Positions 1 to 11,082 of a stretch of 64,000 bases of DNA are shown here, piece after piece. Source of the DNA: Pseudomonadota bacterium (GTDB taxonomy: Bacteria > Pseudomonadota > Gammaproteobacteria > Steroidobacterales > Steroidobacteraceae); assembly GCA_023423065.1 (NCBI GenBank), contig JAFAGC010000015.1:1-64000 (forward strand), given 5' to 3'. Under the pieces are notes generated by a model. It was not told the origin of the DNA. It did no database searches and saw only the letters and a program-made list of their open reading frames with translations. Within the stretch, counting starts at the first letter, position 1, and every line of letters starts with the position of its first letter. The position numbers were made by a program, and so were the translations under genes.

Positions 1-48
1 GGGCGGCACAAGCATCAACGCAAGTCCAAGCATCAGTCGCGGAATCAT
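1..48 (-). CDS. 5' end of a secreted or membrane protein (cut by window edge)
   Basis: Only the first 16 codons lie in the window. They begin with an ATG at 48 and read MIPRLMLGLALMLVPP, a basic residue followed by a hydrophobic stretch typical of a signal peptide. A strong ribosome binding site (AGGAGG, 58-53) sits four bases before the ATG. The gene follows the AraC-type regulator by 37 bases on the same strand, so the two may be co-transcribed. The function cannot be told from this fragment. Confidence 0.6.
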   Translation of the reverse strand, partial: MIPRLMLGLALMLVPP

Positions 49-85
49 CGGGCCTCCTAGGTGTTGGGAGACCCGAGAATCCCGC

Positions 86-1222
86 TCAGTCGGCGACCTG
101 GCGTCCTTCCTGATCGGCGAGGACTTCGGGATCCGGACTTTTTTCGGGGAATTTCCGGTAGTCGCTCGGCGTCGTCCCCGTGACACGGCGGAATGCCGCG
201 TTGAACGCCGATTTGGAGTTGAATCCCACCGCCATAGCGATCTCGAGGACACCCGCCCTGGGCGATTCGCGCAGCCGCCGCATGGCAGCGTCGATGCGCC
301 GTTGGTTCAGGAGATCGTAGAACGTCGTCTCCAGGTCCTGGCTGATGACCTGCGACACGTAGTGCGGACTCTCGTTGAGAGATTCGCAAAGCGCGCGAAG
401 GGTCAGGTCGCACCTCGAATACATGCGTTCATCCGAGAGCGCCGACTCGAGCTTGCGCCCGATCCTGGCGCGGGCGCCCGCGCCCAGCGGGCTCTTGGCG
501 TAGGTCCCGGCCCTTTCCTTTGTCAGCGCGCCGAACTGCCGCAGCAGCAGATACAACGCGCCGGTCGTCACGCCCACGCTGATCACCGCCACCACGACCG
601 AAAACGTGGCCGGCCACTTGATGAAGGCGCAGTCGATCGTGCGAACGATCGCGAGCGTCCATGAAGTGAGGACGATCGCGAGCGGCAGCTGAGCCCAGTG
701 ATCGCGCTGCCCGCCGAGCCGCTCCAGCAGGATGCGCCGGCAACGCACGAGGTACCAGGGCACCTGCACGACGAATACGCCGATGCAGAGCAGCATCGTC
801 GTGTGGATGATTTTCGATTCGAGCCAGCTCGACGGGTCGGCCGGATTCATCCAGGTCGTGCCGGCGTGGGTAGATAGGGCGAGCGGCACGGTGAACGACG
901 CACCCGCGAGAATTGCGAGCCCGTGCGGGCGCGGCAGCTGGCGCGGCTCCGGACGCTCACCGCCGATGCTCTCCCTGAACGTCAACCACAGGCAGGGCGC
1001 GAGCAGTAGCGAGGATGACATCAACAGCGCGAGCCACAGCGCCTTGAATGGCGTGGCCGGGTGAGCGATGAGCAGCTCGCACAGGAACACGACCGACTGG
1101 ATCACCAGGAAGAAGGTGAAGAACCGGTGCGGCTGACCGCGCGCCGCCCGCGCCGTGAGGCCGGTGGAGAAGAGACACAGCGCGACCGCGACGAGATACA
1201 ACGAGGTGCTGAAGGCGCTCAT
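86..1222 (-). CDS. AraC-family transcriptional regulator with membrane-spanning N-terminus
   Basis: 378 residues. The first ~230 are strongly hydrophobic, with about seven predicted membrane helices. The last ~120 form an AraC/XylS double helix-turn-helix domain, including the typical stretch IAMAVGFNSKSAFNAAFRR and a TPSDYRK end. Membrane-anchored AraC proteins of this layout usually sense an envelope or lipid-phase signal, but the ligand is unknown. It is divergent from the thioredoxin/DUF4266/DUF3570/ApbE run that starts about 140 bases away, so that operon is the obvious regulatory target (inference). Start chosen at the ATG preceding the first hydrophobic helix (MSAFSTSLYLV). Confidence 0.88.
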   Translation of the reverse strand: MSAFSTSLYLVAVALCLFSTGLTARAARGQPHRFFTFFLVIQSVVFLCELLIAHPATPFKALWLALLMSSSLLLAPCLWLTFRESIGGERPEPRQLPRPHGLAILAGASFTVPLALSTHAGTTWMNPADPSSWLESKIIHTTMLLCIGVFVVQVPWYLVRCRRILLERLGGQRDHWAQLPLAIVLTSWTLAIVRTIDCAFIKWPATFSVVVAVISVGVTTGALYLLLRQFGALTKERAGTYAKSPLGAGARARIGRKLESALSDERMYSRCDLTLRALCESLNESPHYVSQVISQDLETTFYDLLNQRRIDAAMRRLRESPRAGVLEIAMAVGFNSKSAFNAAFRRVTGTTPSDYRKFPEKSPDPEVLADQEGRQVAD

Positions 1223-1358
1223 GGCGCCACGTTATCAGCAATTCGAGGGTTTCCCCGAGCCCATCGGATTTTTTCACGAGGTCGCGACGGGTTTGGCGCG
1301 GCGGTGACGTCTCATCGCCCTGATGGTCTCCAAGACAAGGTCTTACTGCGCGCCAATC
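1223..1358. promoter_or_regulatory. divergent promoter region between AraC regulator and redox cluster
   Basis: 136 bases between the two divergent start codons. It must hold the promoters of the regulator and probably of the thioredoxin operon. I see no convincing -35/-10 pair or direct repeat that I would name as the AraC operator. Confidence 0.4.
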
Positions 1359-1889
1359 ATGGCGCGCCCACACCGGCGTGCCGCTCGCCGCTCCTTTGGA
1401 CTGGCGGGACTGCTGGTGGCCCTGCTGTCGTTGTCCGCCGGCCCGGCATCGTCGGCCAGCGCGGCGTCGGCCAGTGCATCGTCGGCCAGCTCATCGTCAG
1501 CTTCGGCGTCCCCGCTCGACCTCGCCGCCTATCGGGGCCGCGTGGTCGTCGTCGACTTCTGGGCATCGTGGTGCAAGCCCTGCCGCGAGTCGATTCCCTG
1601 GCTCAATCGCATGCATCGCGAATATGGCGACCGCGGACTCGTCGTGATCGGCGTCAACGTCGACGCGAATCGCGCGGATGCGGAGCGCTTCCTTCGCGAC
1701 GTGCCCATCGACTTCGAAGTCATCTACGACGCCGCGGGCGTGCTCGCGACCCGGTTCGAAGTCCCCGCCATGCCGAGCACGTTCGTCTTCGACCGCAGCG
1801 GCAAACTCATCCAGACGCACGTTGGATTTCGCACCACGAAACGCGACGCGCGCGAAGCCGAACTGATGAAACTCCTGGAGCCAAGATGA
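1359..1889 (+). CDS. TlpA-like secreted thioredoxin
   Basis: 176 residues from the ATG at 1359 (an in-frame ATG at 1323 would add 12 residues before the arginine-rich signal peptide). After the signal sequence comes a low-complexity Ala/Ser linker, then a TlpA/ResA-type thioredoxin fold. The redox motif WCKPC is preceded by VVVDFWAS, and there is a cis-proline loop (PAMPSTFVFD). Such proteins reduce or shuffle disulfides or metal-binding cysteines in the periplasm. The stop codon overlaps the ATG of the DUF4266 lipoprotein (ATGA), pointing to coupled translation. That neighbour ends in a Cys-x-Cys tail that could be its substrate (inference). Confidence 0.88.
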   Translation: MARPHRRAARRSFGLAGLLVALLSLSAGPASSASAASASASSASSSSASASPLDLAAYRGRVVVVDFWASWCKPCRESIPWLNRMHREYGDRGLVVIGVNVDANRADAERFLRDVPIDFEVIYDAAGVLATRFEVPAMPSTFVFDRSGKLIQTHVGFRTTKRDAREAELMKLLEPR

Positions 1890-2101
1890 CCCGACCTGGT
1901 TGCTTCCTCATGCTCGCGGCATCCGCCGCGCTCGCCGGCTGCGCGAACGTGAGGCCCTGGGAGCGCGAAGTGCTCGCGCGACCCGACATGCAACTCGAAT
2001 CCAACGCGCTGGACACGGCCCTCGACGATCACATCTATTTCAGCAAGGAAGGCACGAGCGGCGGGCGCGGCTTCGGCGGCGGCGGCTGCGGGTGCAACTG
2101 A
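1886..2101 (+). CDS. DUF4266 small lipoprotein with Gly-rich CGCN tail
   Basis: 71 residues. An N-terminal lipoprotein signal (LAGC lipobox, Cys at about residue 19) is followed by a short soluble part. The very C-terminus is glycine-rich and ends GGGGCGCN. This short lipoprotein and its CxC tail are typical of DUF4266, a family of unknown function found beside DUF3570, thioredoxin and ApbE genes. Its ATG overlaps the stop of the thioredoxin gene, and the DUF3570 gene begins one base after its own stop. The tail could bind a metal, carry a modification or cycle between thiol and disulfide; the sequence alone cannot decide. Confidence 0.85.
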   Translation: MTRPGCFLMLAASAALAGCANVRPWEREVLARPDMQLESNALDTALDDHIYFSKEGTSGGRGFGGGGCGCN

Positions 2102-2102
2102 C

Positions 2103-3455
2103 ATGGCGGACGAAAAACAGCGGAAGGAATCCAGTCCGAGCATGCCCGTAGGCGCCGCGCTCGCGGCCGCCACCTGCGGCCTGCTCGGCATTGCGGCACC
2201 CGCGGTCTCGAACGCCGCCGACGGCGCAGCGAAGTGGGACATCGACTCCGCGCTGCTCTACTACGGTGAAAGCGACAGTCGCGTGAAGGATTTCAGCCTG
2301 AGTTCGCACGCTACGCGCGATTTCGGCGACGACCGCACTCTCGGGCTGGATCTCAGCGTCGATTCGCTCACGGGCGCATCGCCGAGCGGGGCCATCGCCA
2401 CCGACAGCGCGCAGACTTTCACGAGTCCGTCGGGTCGCGACACCTACACGACGCCGGCCGGCGAAATTCCACTCGACGACACCTTCCTCGACACGCGCTT
2501 CGCGCTCGGCGCCAGCTGGTCGCAGCCGTTCGCGCGCCTGTACACGATGAGCGCGGGTGTCGGGTTCTCCTCCGAATACGACTACACGCACATCGGCGGA
2601 AATTTCGGCGTCACGCGCGACTTCAACGACCGCAACACCACGCTGAGCGCGGCACTTGCGTACGCGCAGGACACCATCAAGCCCGTCGGCGGCCTCCCGC
2701 TCCCTCTGAGCGAGATGACCGATGCGGTCGGCGAAGACGCCCGCCCAGGCAATCGCGGCGCGAGCAGCGACAGCAAGAATGTCATCGACGTCCTGTTCGG
2801 AGTCACGCAGGTGCTCGGGCGGCACACCTTGCTGCGCGTCAACTACTCGTACTCCGATTCGAGTGGATATCTCACCGATCCTTACAAGATCCTGAGCCTC
2901 GTCGACCCGGAGACCGGCGACCTCGTCGCGCGCACGCCGGCACCCGGCGCTTCCGGGCCCACCGGCGTCTATCTATTCGAGAACCGGCCGGACTCGCGAC
3001 GCAAGCAGGGACTGTACGCGGAGCTGCGCCACGATTTCTCCGGAAAGGTGCTGCAGGTCGGATATCGCTACTCGACCGACGACTGGGACATCGATTCGCA
3101 CACGCTCGAATCCCGTTTCCGTCTGCCGATCGGCGAGTCGAGCTACCTCGAGCCGCACGTGCGCTACTACACGCAGAGCGCGGCCTCGTTCTACCAGTAC
3201 AGCCTCGCGGACACGGGCGTGCTGCCCCGGTACGCATCCGCCGACGCGCGGCTTTCGGACTTGAGCGCCGTGACGTTCGGTCTCAAGTATGGCCGCAAGA
3301 CCGCGGGAGGTAACGAATGGAGTACGCGACTCGAGTTCTACCAGCAGACGGCGAAGGCGCCCGCGGAGCGGCTCGTCGGCAGCCAGGTGGGCAACGCGCA
3401 GATGCCGGACTTCGACGCGGTGATCCTGCAATTCACGTACCGCTTCAGCCTCTGA
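2103..3455 (+). CDS. DUF3570 outer-membrane beta-barrel-like protein
   Basis: 450 residues. There is an atypical N-terminus (charged start, then a hydrophobic Ala-rich stretch ending ...SNAADG), then repeated amphipathic strands with aromatic residues. It ends ILQFTYRFSL, a C-terminal phenylalanine-containing beta-strand as in outer-membrane barrels. This matches DUF3570, a family found with DUF4266 and ApbE. By context it may be the surface component of the redox cluster. The function is unknown. It starts one base after the DUF4266 stop and is overlapped at its end by the ApbE reading frame. Confidence 0.85.
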   Translation: MADEKQRKESSPSMPVGAALAAATCGLLGIAAPAVSNAADGAAKWDIDSALLYYGESDSRVKDFSLSSHATRDFGDDRTLGLDLSVDSLTGASPSGAIATDSAQTFTSPSGRDTYTTPAGEIPLDDTFLDTRFALGASWSQPFARLYTMSAGVGFSSEYDYTHIGGNFGVTRDFNDRNTTLSAALAYAQDTIKPVGGLPLPLSEMTDAVGEDARPGNRGASSDSKNVIDVLFGVTQVLGRHTLLRVNYSYSDSSGYLTDPYKILSLVDPETGDLVARTPAPGASGPTGVYLFENRPDSRRKQGLYAELRHDFSGKVLQVGYRYSTDDWDIDSHTLESRFRLPIGESSYLEPHVRYYTQSAASFYQYSLADTGVLPRYASADARLSDLSAVTFGLKYGRKTAGGNEWSTRLEFYQQTAKAPAERLVGSQVGNAQMPDFDAVILQFTYRFSL

Positions 3456-4336
3456 CGCTGACGCGGGCGGCGGACCTGTGGATCGCGCGTTTTCGCGCGA
3501 TGGCCAGTCCGTGCGAGGTGCTCGTCGAGTGCGAATCGGAGGCCTGGGCTCGCGGCATCGCCAACGCCGTTGCCGCCTGCGCCTGGCGCATCGAGACGAA
3601 GTACAGCCGCTATCGCGGCGACGGAATCGTGCGCGTCATCAACTCCGCCGACGGCGCGCCCGTCCTCGTCGATGACGAGACCGCGAACCTGATCGACTTC
3701 GCCACGCTCGTTCACGAACTATCCGGCGGAACGTTCGACATCACTTCCGGAGTGTTGCGCCGCGCGTGGAAATTCGACGGCGGGCGGCGTCAGCCCACGC
3801 GCGCCGAAGTCGATGCGCTGCTGCCGCTCGTGGGATGGAGCAAGGTTCGCTGGGAACGGCCGCGCATCCAGCTGCTTCCCGGAATGCAGATCGACTTCGG
3901 GGGCATCGGCAAGGAATACGCCGTCGACCAGGCGACGAAAATCGCGGCGTCGATGTGCGACGACGCGGTGCTGGTGAACTTCGGCGGCGATCTTGCCGTG
4001 ACGCGCGCGCGCGGCGCGGAGCGCCCCTGGCGCGTCGGCATCGAGGCCGCGGATGGCGCTCACGGACAAGCGGATGAACTCGTCGACCTGCATGCCGGTG
4101 CGCTCGCGACGAGCGGCGACACCTATCGGTACGTCGAAGCGGACGGCAAGCGCCTGCCGCACATACTCGATCCGCGCGACGGGCGGCCGGTGCGCGGCGC
4201 GCCCCGCTCCGTCACCGTCGCGGCGCCCACCTGCACACAGGCCGGCATGTTGACCACGCTGGCGATGCTCGAGGGCCCGGGCGCCGAGGATTTTCTGGCC
4301 GCGGAAAAAGTTCGCCACTGGATCCAGCGCGACTGA
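3452..4336 (+). CDS. apbE: ApbE-type FAD:protein FMN transferase
   Basis: About 294 residues. Family signatures are visible: FRAMASPCEV near the start, a DFGGIGKEYAVD-type segment, NFGGDLAV, and THxLDP-like LPHILDPRDG followed by VTVAAPTCTQAG. ApbE covalently attaches FMN to threonines of exported proteins. No ATG precedes the conserved N-terminal motif; the first ATG (3500) falls inside it. The likely start is a CTG at 3452 that overlaps the DUF3570 stop (CTGA), which would be translationally coupled. An RNF/NQR-like flavoprotein target is not present in the window, so the substrate is open. The start is uncertain; the identity is firm. Confidence 0.87.
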   Translation: MTLTRAADLWIARFRAMASPCEVLVECESEAWARGIANAVAACAWRIETKYSRYRGDGIVRVINSADGAPVLVDDETANLIDFATLVHELSGGTFDITSGVLRRAWKFDGGRRQPTRAEVDALLPLVGWSKVRWERPRIQLLPGMQIDFGGIGKEYAVDQATKIAASMCDDAVLVNFGGDLAVTRARGAERPWRVGIEAADGAHGQADELVDLHAGALATSGDTYRYVEADGKRLPHILDPRDGRPVRGAPRSVTVAAPTCTQAGMLTTLAMLEGPGAEDFLAAEKVRHWIQRD

Positions 4337-4365
4337 AAGCGTCCGCGCGGCCCGCAATCCCATAC

Positions 4366-5220
4366 GTGCGACTACTGAGCGGAATCCTCGCCCGGACGCG
4401 TCATAGTCCGCCCGTGATTTCGGTGAATCCCACGAATCGGCTCAGGGTATACCCGGTCTGGGACGCGGGCGTTCGCGCGTTCCACTGGATCAACGTGCTG
4501 TGCGTGCTCGGACTCATCGCCTCGGGAATCGTGATCCTCAACGACAAGGCGCTGGGCATCACCAACGACGGCAAGATCCTGCTCAAGTCGACGCACGTCT
4601 GGATCGGCTACGTGTTCGCGCTGAATCTCGCGTTCCGGCTCGTCTGGGCATTCATCGGAAGTCCGCACGCGCGCTGGCGCGAAATCCTTCCAGCCGGCCG
4701 TGGCTACGCCGGCGCGCTCAGGCGCTACGTCGCGGCCTTTCGCTCGGGCGATGCGCGGCCCTATCTCGGCCACAATCCACTCGGCCGTATCGCAGTCACG
4801 TTGATGCTGGTATTGCTGCTCGCGCAGGCGATGACGGGGCTCGTACTCGCGGGCACCGACCTGTTCTATCCGCCCTTCGGCTCGTTCATGGCCGAATGGG
4901 TCGCCGCTCCCGGTGTCGATCCGAACCTGGTCGTCCCGTACGCGCCTGCCCTCTACGACGCCGACGCGTACGCGGCGATGCGCGAATTCCGCGGTCCGAT
5001 GGTGAAGATCCACTACTACGTCTTCTACGCGCTGGTGTTCCTTGCGTCGCTGCACATCGTCGCGGTGGTCGTCACCGAGCTGCGTGGGGGCGGAAATCTC
5101 GTGTCGGCCATGTTCACCGGCAGGAAGATTCTCGTGCCGCCGCTGGCCGACGCGACACCGGCGGGTGCGCCGCCGGAATCGCAGCCTTCGGAGGAGCCGC
5201 GCCGCGCGGAAATCCCCTGA
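4366..5220 (+). CDS. cytochrome b561-type membrane protein
   Basis: 284 residues from a GTG at 4366; a GTG at 4414 is an alternative start. There are four main hydrophobic helices. Histidines sit in the positions expected for two b-hemes: RAFHW in helix 1, THVWIGY in helix 2, and KIHYY plus ASLHIVAVV near the last helices. This resembles the cytochrome b561/Ni-Fe-hydrogenase b-subunit family, which passes electrons across the inner membrane. It is the last gene of the thioredoxin-DUF4266-DUF3570-ApbE run and is well placed to feed electrons from the quinone pool to the periplasmic partners (inference). Confidence 0.85.
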   Translation: MRLLSGILARTRHSPPVISVNPTNRLRVYPVWDAGVRAFHWINVLCVLGLIASGIVILNDKALGITNDGKILLKSTHVWIGYVFALNLAFRLVWAFIGSPHARWREILPAGRGYAGALRRYVAAFRSGDARPYLGHNPLGRIAVTLMLVLLLAQAMTGLVLAGTDLFYPPFGSFMAEWVAAPGVDPNLVVPYAPALYDADAYAAMREFRGPMVKIHYYVFYALVFLASLHIVAVVVTELRGGGNLVSAMFTGRKILVPPLADATPAGAPPESQPSEEPRRAEIP

Positions 5221-5255
5221 GAGGCGGCGCCCGCGCACGTCTGCCCCATCTTCGT

Positions 5256-5294
5256 ACAGTACGGTCATACAGTACCCGGCGCGCCCAGGTACTG
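5256..5294. promoter_or_regulatory. repeat cluster upstream of uvrA, candidate operator
   Basis: ACAGTAC occurs twice in direct orientation (5256-5262 and 5269-5275). CAGTACC (5270-5276) is mirrored by GGTACTG (5288-5294) across 11 bases. The -10-like TTATAC lies just downstream (5296-5301). uvrA is an SOS gene in many bacteria, so this may be a repressor site. It does not match the classic CTGT-N8-ACAG LexA box, so the call is tentative. Confidence 0.35.
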
Positions 5295-5368
5295 GTTATA
5301 CCCGGACCACCCTCCCCGCTTAAACTCCGCTGTTTCGCAACGATCGCGCGACAAATCGCGCTCGACAC

Positions 5369-8236
<2,868 letters not shown>

Positions 8237-8281
8237 CTCTGCGCCAACGCGCGAACACCGTCCGCGAAAGTGGTGTTCTCG

Positions 8282-8725
8282 ATGGTCATCCTGTTGAAGC
8301 CGTTGACGGTCTTCGCGTCGCCCAAACTGTTGCCCGTGGCGGTCGCGCAGCGCGTCTTGTTAGGCAGGTTCTCCACGCCCGCGCTGCGCTCCGCACTGGA
8401 GCGCGCGTTGTCGCACGTTTCATCGCGGACGATCACCGCGCGCCTGCGCGCGATGTCGGAACTGGACATGCGCGAGAGACTGCGCATCGTCACCCATCCC
8501 GTTCTGTACCTGCGCGCCCGCTCCGACCGGCTCGTACCGGACTCCGCGGGCGACGAGATCCTCGCCCTCGCCCGGAACGCCGAGCTCGCGACCATCGATG
8601 GGCCTCACATGCTGCTCCAGGCACAACCCGCCGAATGCGCCGCGCGCATCCGCGAATTCGAACGTAGGATTCGGCTGGCGAGGATCGCCGGTGCGCCCGC
8701 ACCCGTTATTGCGCCGCGCACCTAG
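8282..8725 (+). pseudogene. 5'-truncated alpha/beta hydrolase remnant
   Basis: About 147 residues are readable (an in-frame ATG also lies at 8270). They match only the C-terminal half of a small alpha/beta hydrolase: cap region ...LLGRFSTPALRSALERALS, then PVLYLRARSDRLVP with the acid residue and GPHMLLQAQP with the catalytic histidine. The nucleophile elbow (G-x-S-x-G) and the whole N-terminal sheet are missing, and only 45 bases separate it from the uvrA stop, leaving no room for them. It is probably a decayed gene left by a deletion next to uvrA. It could still be translated, but not as an active hydrolase. Confidence 0.7.
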
Positions 8726-8762
8726 TAAACTTCCGAGATTCTGACCTGGGCTTTCTCTAACA

Positions 8763-9851
8763 ATGACCGAATCCGTCAAGGTCCTGCTGGTCGACGATGC
8801 GGACGAAAACCTGCCCGGCCTGGAGGCGATGCTGCGTGCCGACGATCGCGAATTCCTCACGGCCTCGTCGGCCTCGGAGGCCCGTGGGCACCTGCAGCTC
8901 CACGACATCGCGCTCGCGATCGTGGCCGTGCACGAGCCCCGGATCAACGGCGTCGGACTCGCCGAGGTCGCGCGCGATACGGCGAAACCCAAGGGCATTC
9001 CGACCATCTTCATCGCGGATGCGGACATCAGCGACTCGCCGATCCTGCGCGGTCGGGACTGCGGCGCCGCCGACGTATTGAGCACCCCAGTCGACCCCGA
9101 ACTGCTGCGCCAGAAGGTGAAGATGTTCATCGACGTCTATCGTGAGCGGCAGAAACTCGCGCAGGAGGTGCGCTCGCGCGAGGATGTGCTCGCGATCGTT
9201 TCGCACGACCTGCGCACGCCGCTCGCGGTGATCCACACCACGACGTCGATGTTGCTCAATCCGAAGTACAACCTCACGCCCGAACAGGTGCGCGAGCAAC
9301 ACCTGCGCATCCGCCGCAACGTCGAGCAGATGAACCGGATGATCGGCGATCTCATGGACATCGTGAACCTGCGCTCGGGCCAGCTCTCGATCAATCCGTC
9401 GAACGTGGTGGTCAACGAAATATTGCGGGAGGTCGTCGCCGTGCACGAGGCGCCGGCGCGCGAGAAGGGTCTCGAGCTCGACTACGACCCGGGGACGGAC
9501 GTCATGCGCGCCGAGGCCGACCGCGCGCGACTCATGCAACTCTTCCAGAACCTGGTCGGCAACGCGGTGAAGTTCTGCAGGCCCGGCGACTCGATCAAGG
9601 TGACGAGCCGCACGCAGGGCAGCAACGCGCACATCGAGATCTCGGATAGCGGTCCGGGAATCTCCACCGAGGACCTGCCGTACATCTTCGATCCGTATTA
9701 CTCGGCCAGCCGAAAGCTCCAGAAGACCGGCACGGGGCTGGGCCTGTTCATCGCCAAGGGCATCGTCGATGCCCACGGTGGACGGATCCAGTGCGAATCC
9801 ACCGCCGGCGTCGGCACGACGTTCAATATCACGCTGCCGCTTAAAGGCTGA
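8763..9851 (+). CDS. histidine kinase with N-terminal degenerate receiver domain
   Basis: 362 residues. Residues ~1-120 form a response-regulator-like receiver domain and ~135-360 a HisKA plus HATPase kinase. The kinase half is intact: H-box IVSHDLRTPL, N-box FQNLVGNAVKF, G1 DSGPGI and G2 GTGLGLFIAKG. In the receiver the acidic pair is kept (LVDDADEN). However, the usual phospho-aspartate position reads VAVHEPRING (Asp to Ala), and the conserved lysine before the P-V/F-D-P motif is Thr (LSTPVDPE). No membrane segments are present, so the kinase is cytosolic. No partner regulator lies nearby. Confidence 0.9.
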   Translation: MTESVKVLLVDDADENLPGLEAMLRADDREFLTASSASEARGHLQLHDIALAIVAVHEPRINGVGLAEVARDTAKPKGIPTIFIADADISDSPILRGRDCGAADVLSTPVDPELLRQKVKMFIDVYRERQKLAQEVRSREDVLAIVSHDLRTPLAVIHTTTSMLLNPKYNLTPEQVREQHLRIRRNVEQMNRMIGDLMDIVNLRSGQLSINPSNVVVNEILREVVAVHEAPAREKGLELDYDPGTDVMRAEADRARLMQLFQNLVGNAVKFCRPGDSIKVTSRTQGSNAHIEISDSGPGISTEDLPYIFDPYYSASRKLQKTGTGLGLFIAKGIVDAHGGRIQCESTAGVGTTFNITLPLKG

Positions 9852-9930
9852 AAAGCGGCCGCAGGCGGCGACCCGGGCATCGAACGCGGCCGGTGAATCC
9901 ATCGCGCTTCTCGTGCGAGAATCGGGCGCA

Positions 9931-11082
9931 ATGACGGGCGAACTGACCGCCAAGCCGACTTTTCTCTCGAGCGTGATCGGCAACATCGTCAGCCGCCGCT
10001 TCGCGGCGAACTACTTTTCCACGCTTGCATTCATCGGGCTGGCCTGGTGGATCGTCACGTCCCTCAGCCAGTTCCATCGCAACATCCTGCGGGCGCAGCT
10101 CTTCTCGATCGACGTGCGGGAGCTGTTCGTCGCGCTGATCGTGCTGTACGCGATCGTGCTGATCCCGTTCTACGCGCGTTACCCGTGGCTGCGTTCGAAG
10201 GCATCCATCTTCCTGCAGGGATTGTGGTTCAGCCTGCGGCGCATGTTCCGCCCGGTGTCGCGCGCGCGAATGGCCGCTCGCGCGCGGCGGCCCATGGCGC
10301 TGCCGCTGCGCGGGACGCTCTCGCCCGCCGCCAGACAGGCCGCGCTCGCGCTGCTCCTCAAGTTCTTCTTCGCGCCGCTCATGATCAACTGGTGCCTGGG
10401 TCACGTGGGCGACATGACCGGCTCCGTCGTGAACCTGTGGAACAGCATCGGTGACGGCGCGAGCGGCCGGGCGCTGTTCGATTCGGCGCTGTTCTGGACC
10501 TGCTTCCAGCTCATTCTCTTCGTCGACACGTTCCTGTTCACGCTCGGCTACATCGTCGAAACGCCGGCGCTCAAGAACCGGATCCTGAGCGTGGATCCGA
10601 CATTCTTCGGCTGGGCCGTCTGCCTCGCGTGTTATCCGCCGTTCAACGGTTTCACGAACCAGTTGTTGCCGTGGCAGAGCAGCGATTTTCCCTACTTCGC
10701 AAACGACGCGGCGCACTTCATCGCGAACATCTGCATCCTCGTGGCGATGGGCATTTTCTCGTGGGCGTCGGTGGCGCTGGGTTTCAAGGCGAGCAATCTC
10801 ACCAATCGCGGCATCGTGACCCACGGGCCGTACGCGTTCGTCCGGCATCCGGCCTACGCGGCCAAGAATCTCGCGTGGTGGATAGGCGCGATCCCCGGCT
10901 TCATCGGCGTGTTCACGGTCGAGGGCTTTCCGGTCGCCATGTTCTTCGTCGGCCTGTGCGGATGGACCGCGATCTACGTGCTGCGCGCGCTCACCGAGGA
11001 ACGGCACCTGCTGATGCTCGACAACGGCTACGCGGAGTACATGCGGAAGGTGAAATGGCGCTTCATCCCCGGCGTCTTCTGA
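9931..11082 (+). CDS. isoprenylcysteine methyltransferase-like membrane protein
   Basis: 383 residues with about seven hydrophobic helices. The last ~90 residues carry the ICMT/PEMT-type signature: HGPYAFVRHPAYAAKN, then EERHLLM...GYAEYMRKVKWRFIPG. Proteins of this class methylate small lipophilic or thiol substrates at the membrane using S-adenosylmethionine, but the substrate here is unknown. The N-terminal ~200 residues are extra membrane helices not found in minimal ICMT. Its stop lies 28 bases inside the following glycosidase gene, indicating one transcript. The ATG at 9931 was chosen because an earlier in-frame start would overlap the kinase gene. Confidence 0.78.
   Translation: MTGELTAKPTFLSSVIGNIVSRRFAANYFSTLAFIGLAWWIVTSLSQFHRNILRAQLFSIDVRELFVALIVLYAIVLIPFYARYPWLRSKASIFLQGLWFSLRRMFRPVSRARMAARARRPMALPLRGTLSPAARQAALALLLKFFFAPLMINWCLGHVGDMTGSVVNLWNSIGDGASGRALFDSALFWTCFQLILFVDTFLFTLGYIVETPALKNRILSVDPTFFGWAVCLACYPPFNGFTNQLLPWQSSDFPYFANDAAHFIANICILVAMGIFSWASVALGFKASNLTNRGIVTHGPYAFVRHPAYAAKNLAWWIGAIPGFIGVFTVEGFPVAMFFVGLCGWTAIYVLRALTEERHLLMLDNGYAEYMRKVKWRFIPGVF

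Noticed and set aside
1061..2101. 346-codon plus-strand frame ending in the DUF4266 sequence
   Set aside because: Only the last 71 codons (from 1886) are real; the rest is out of frame with the thioredoxin gene and antisense to the regulator.
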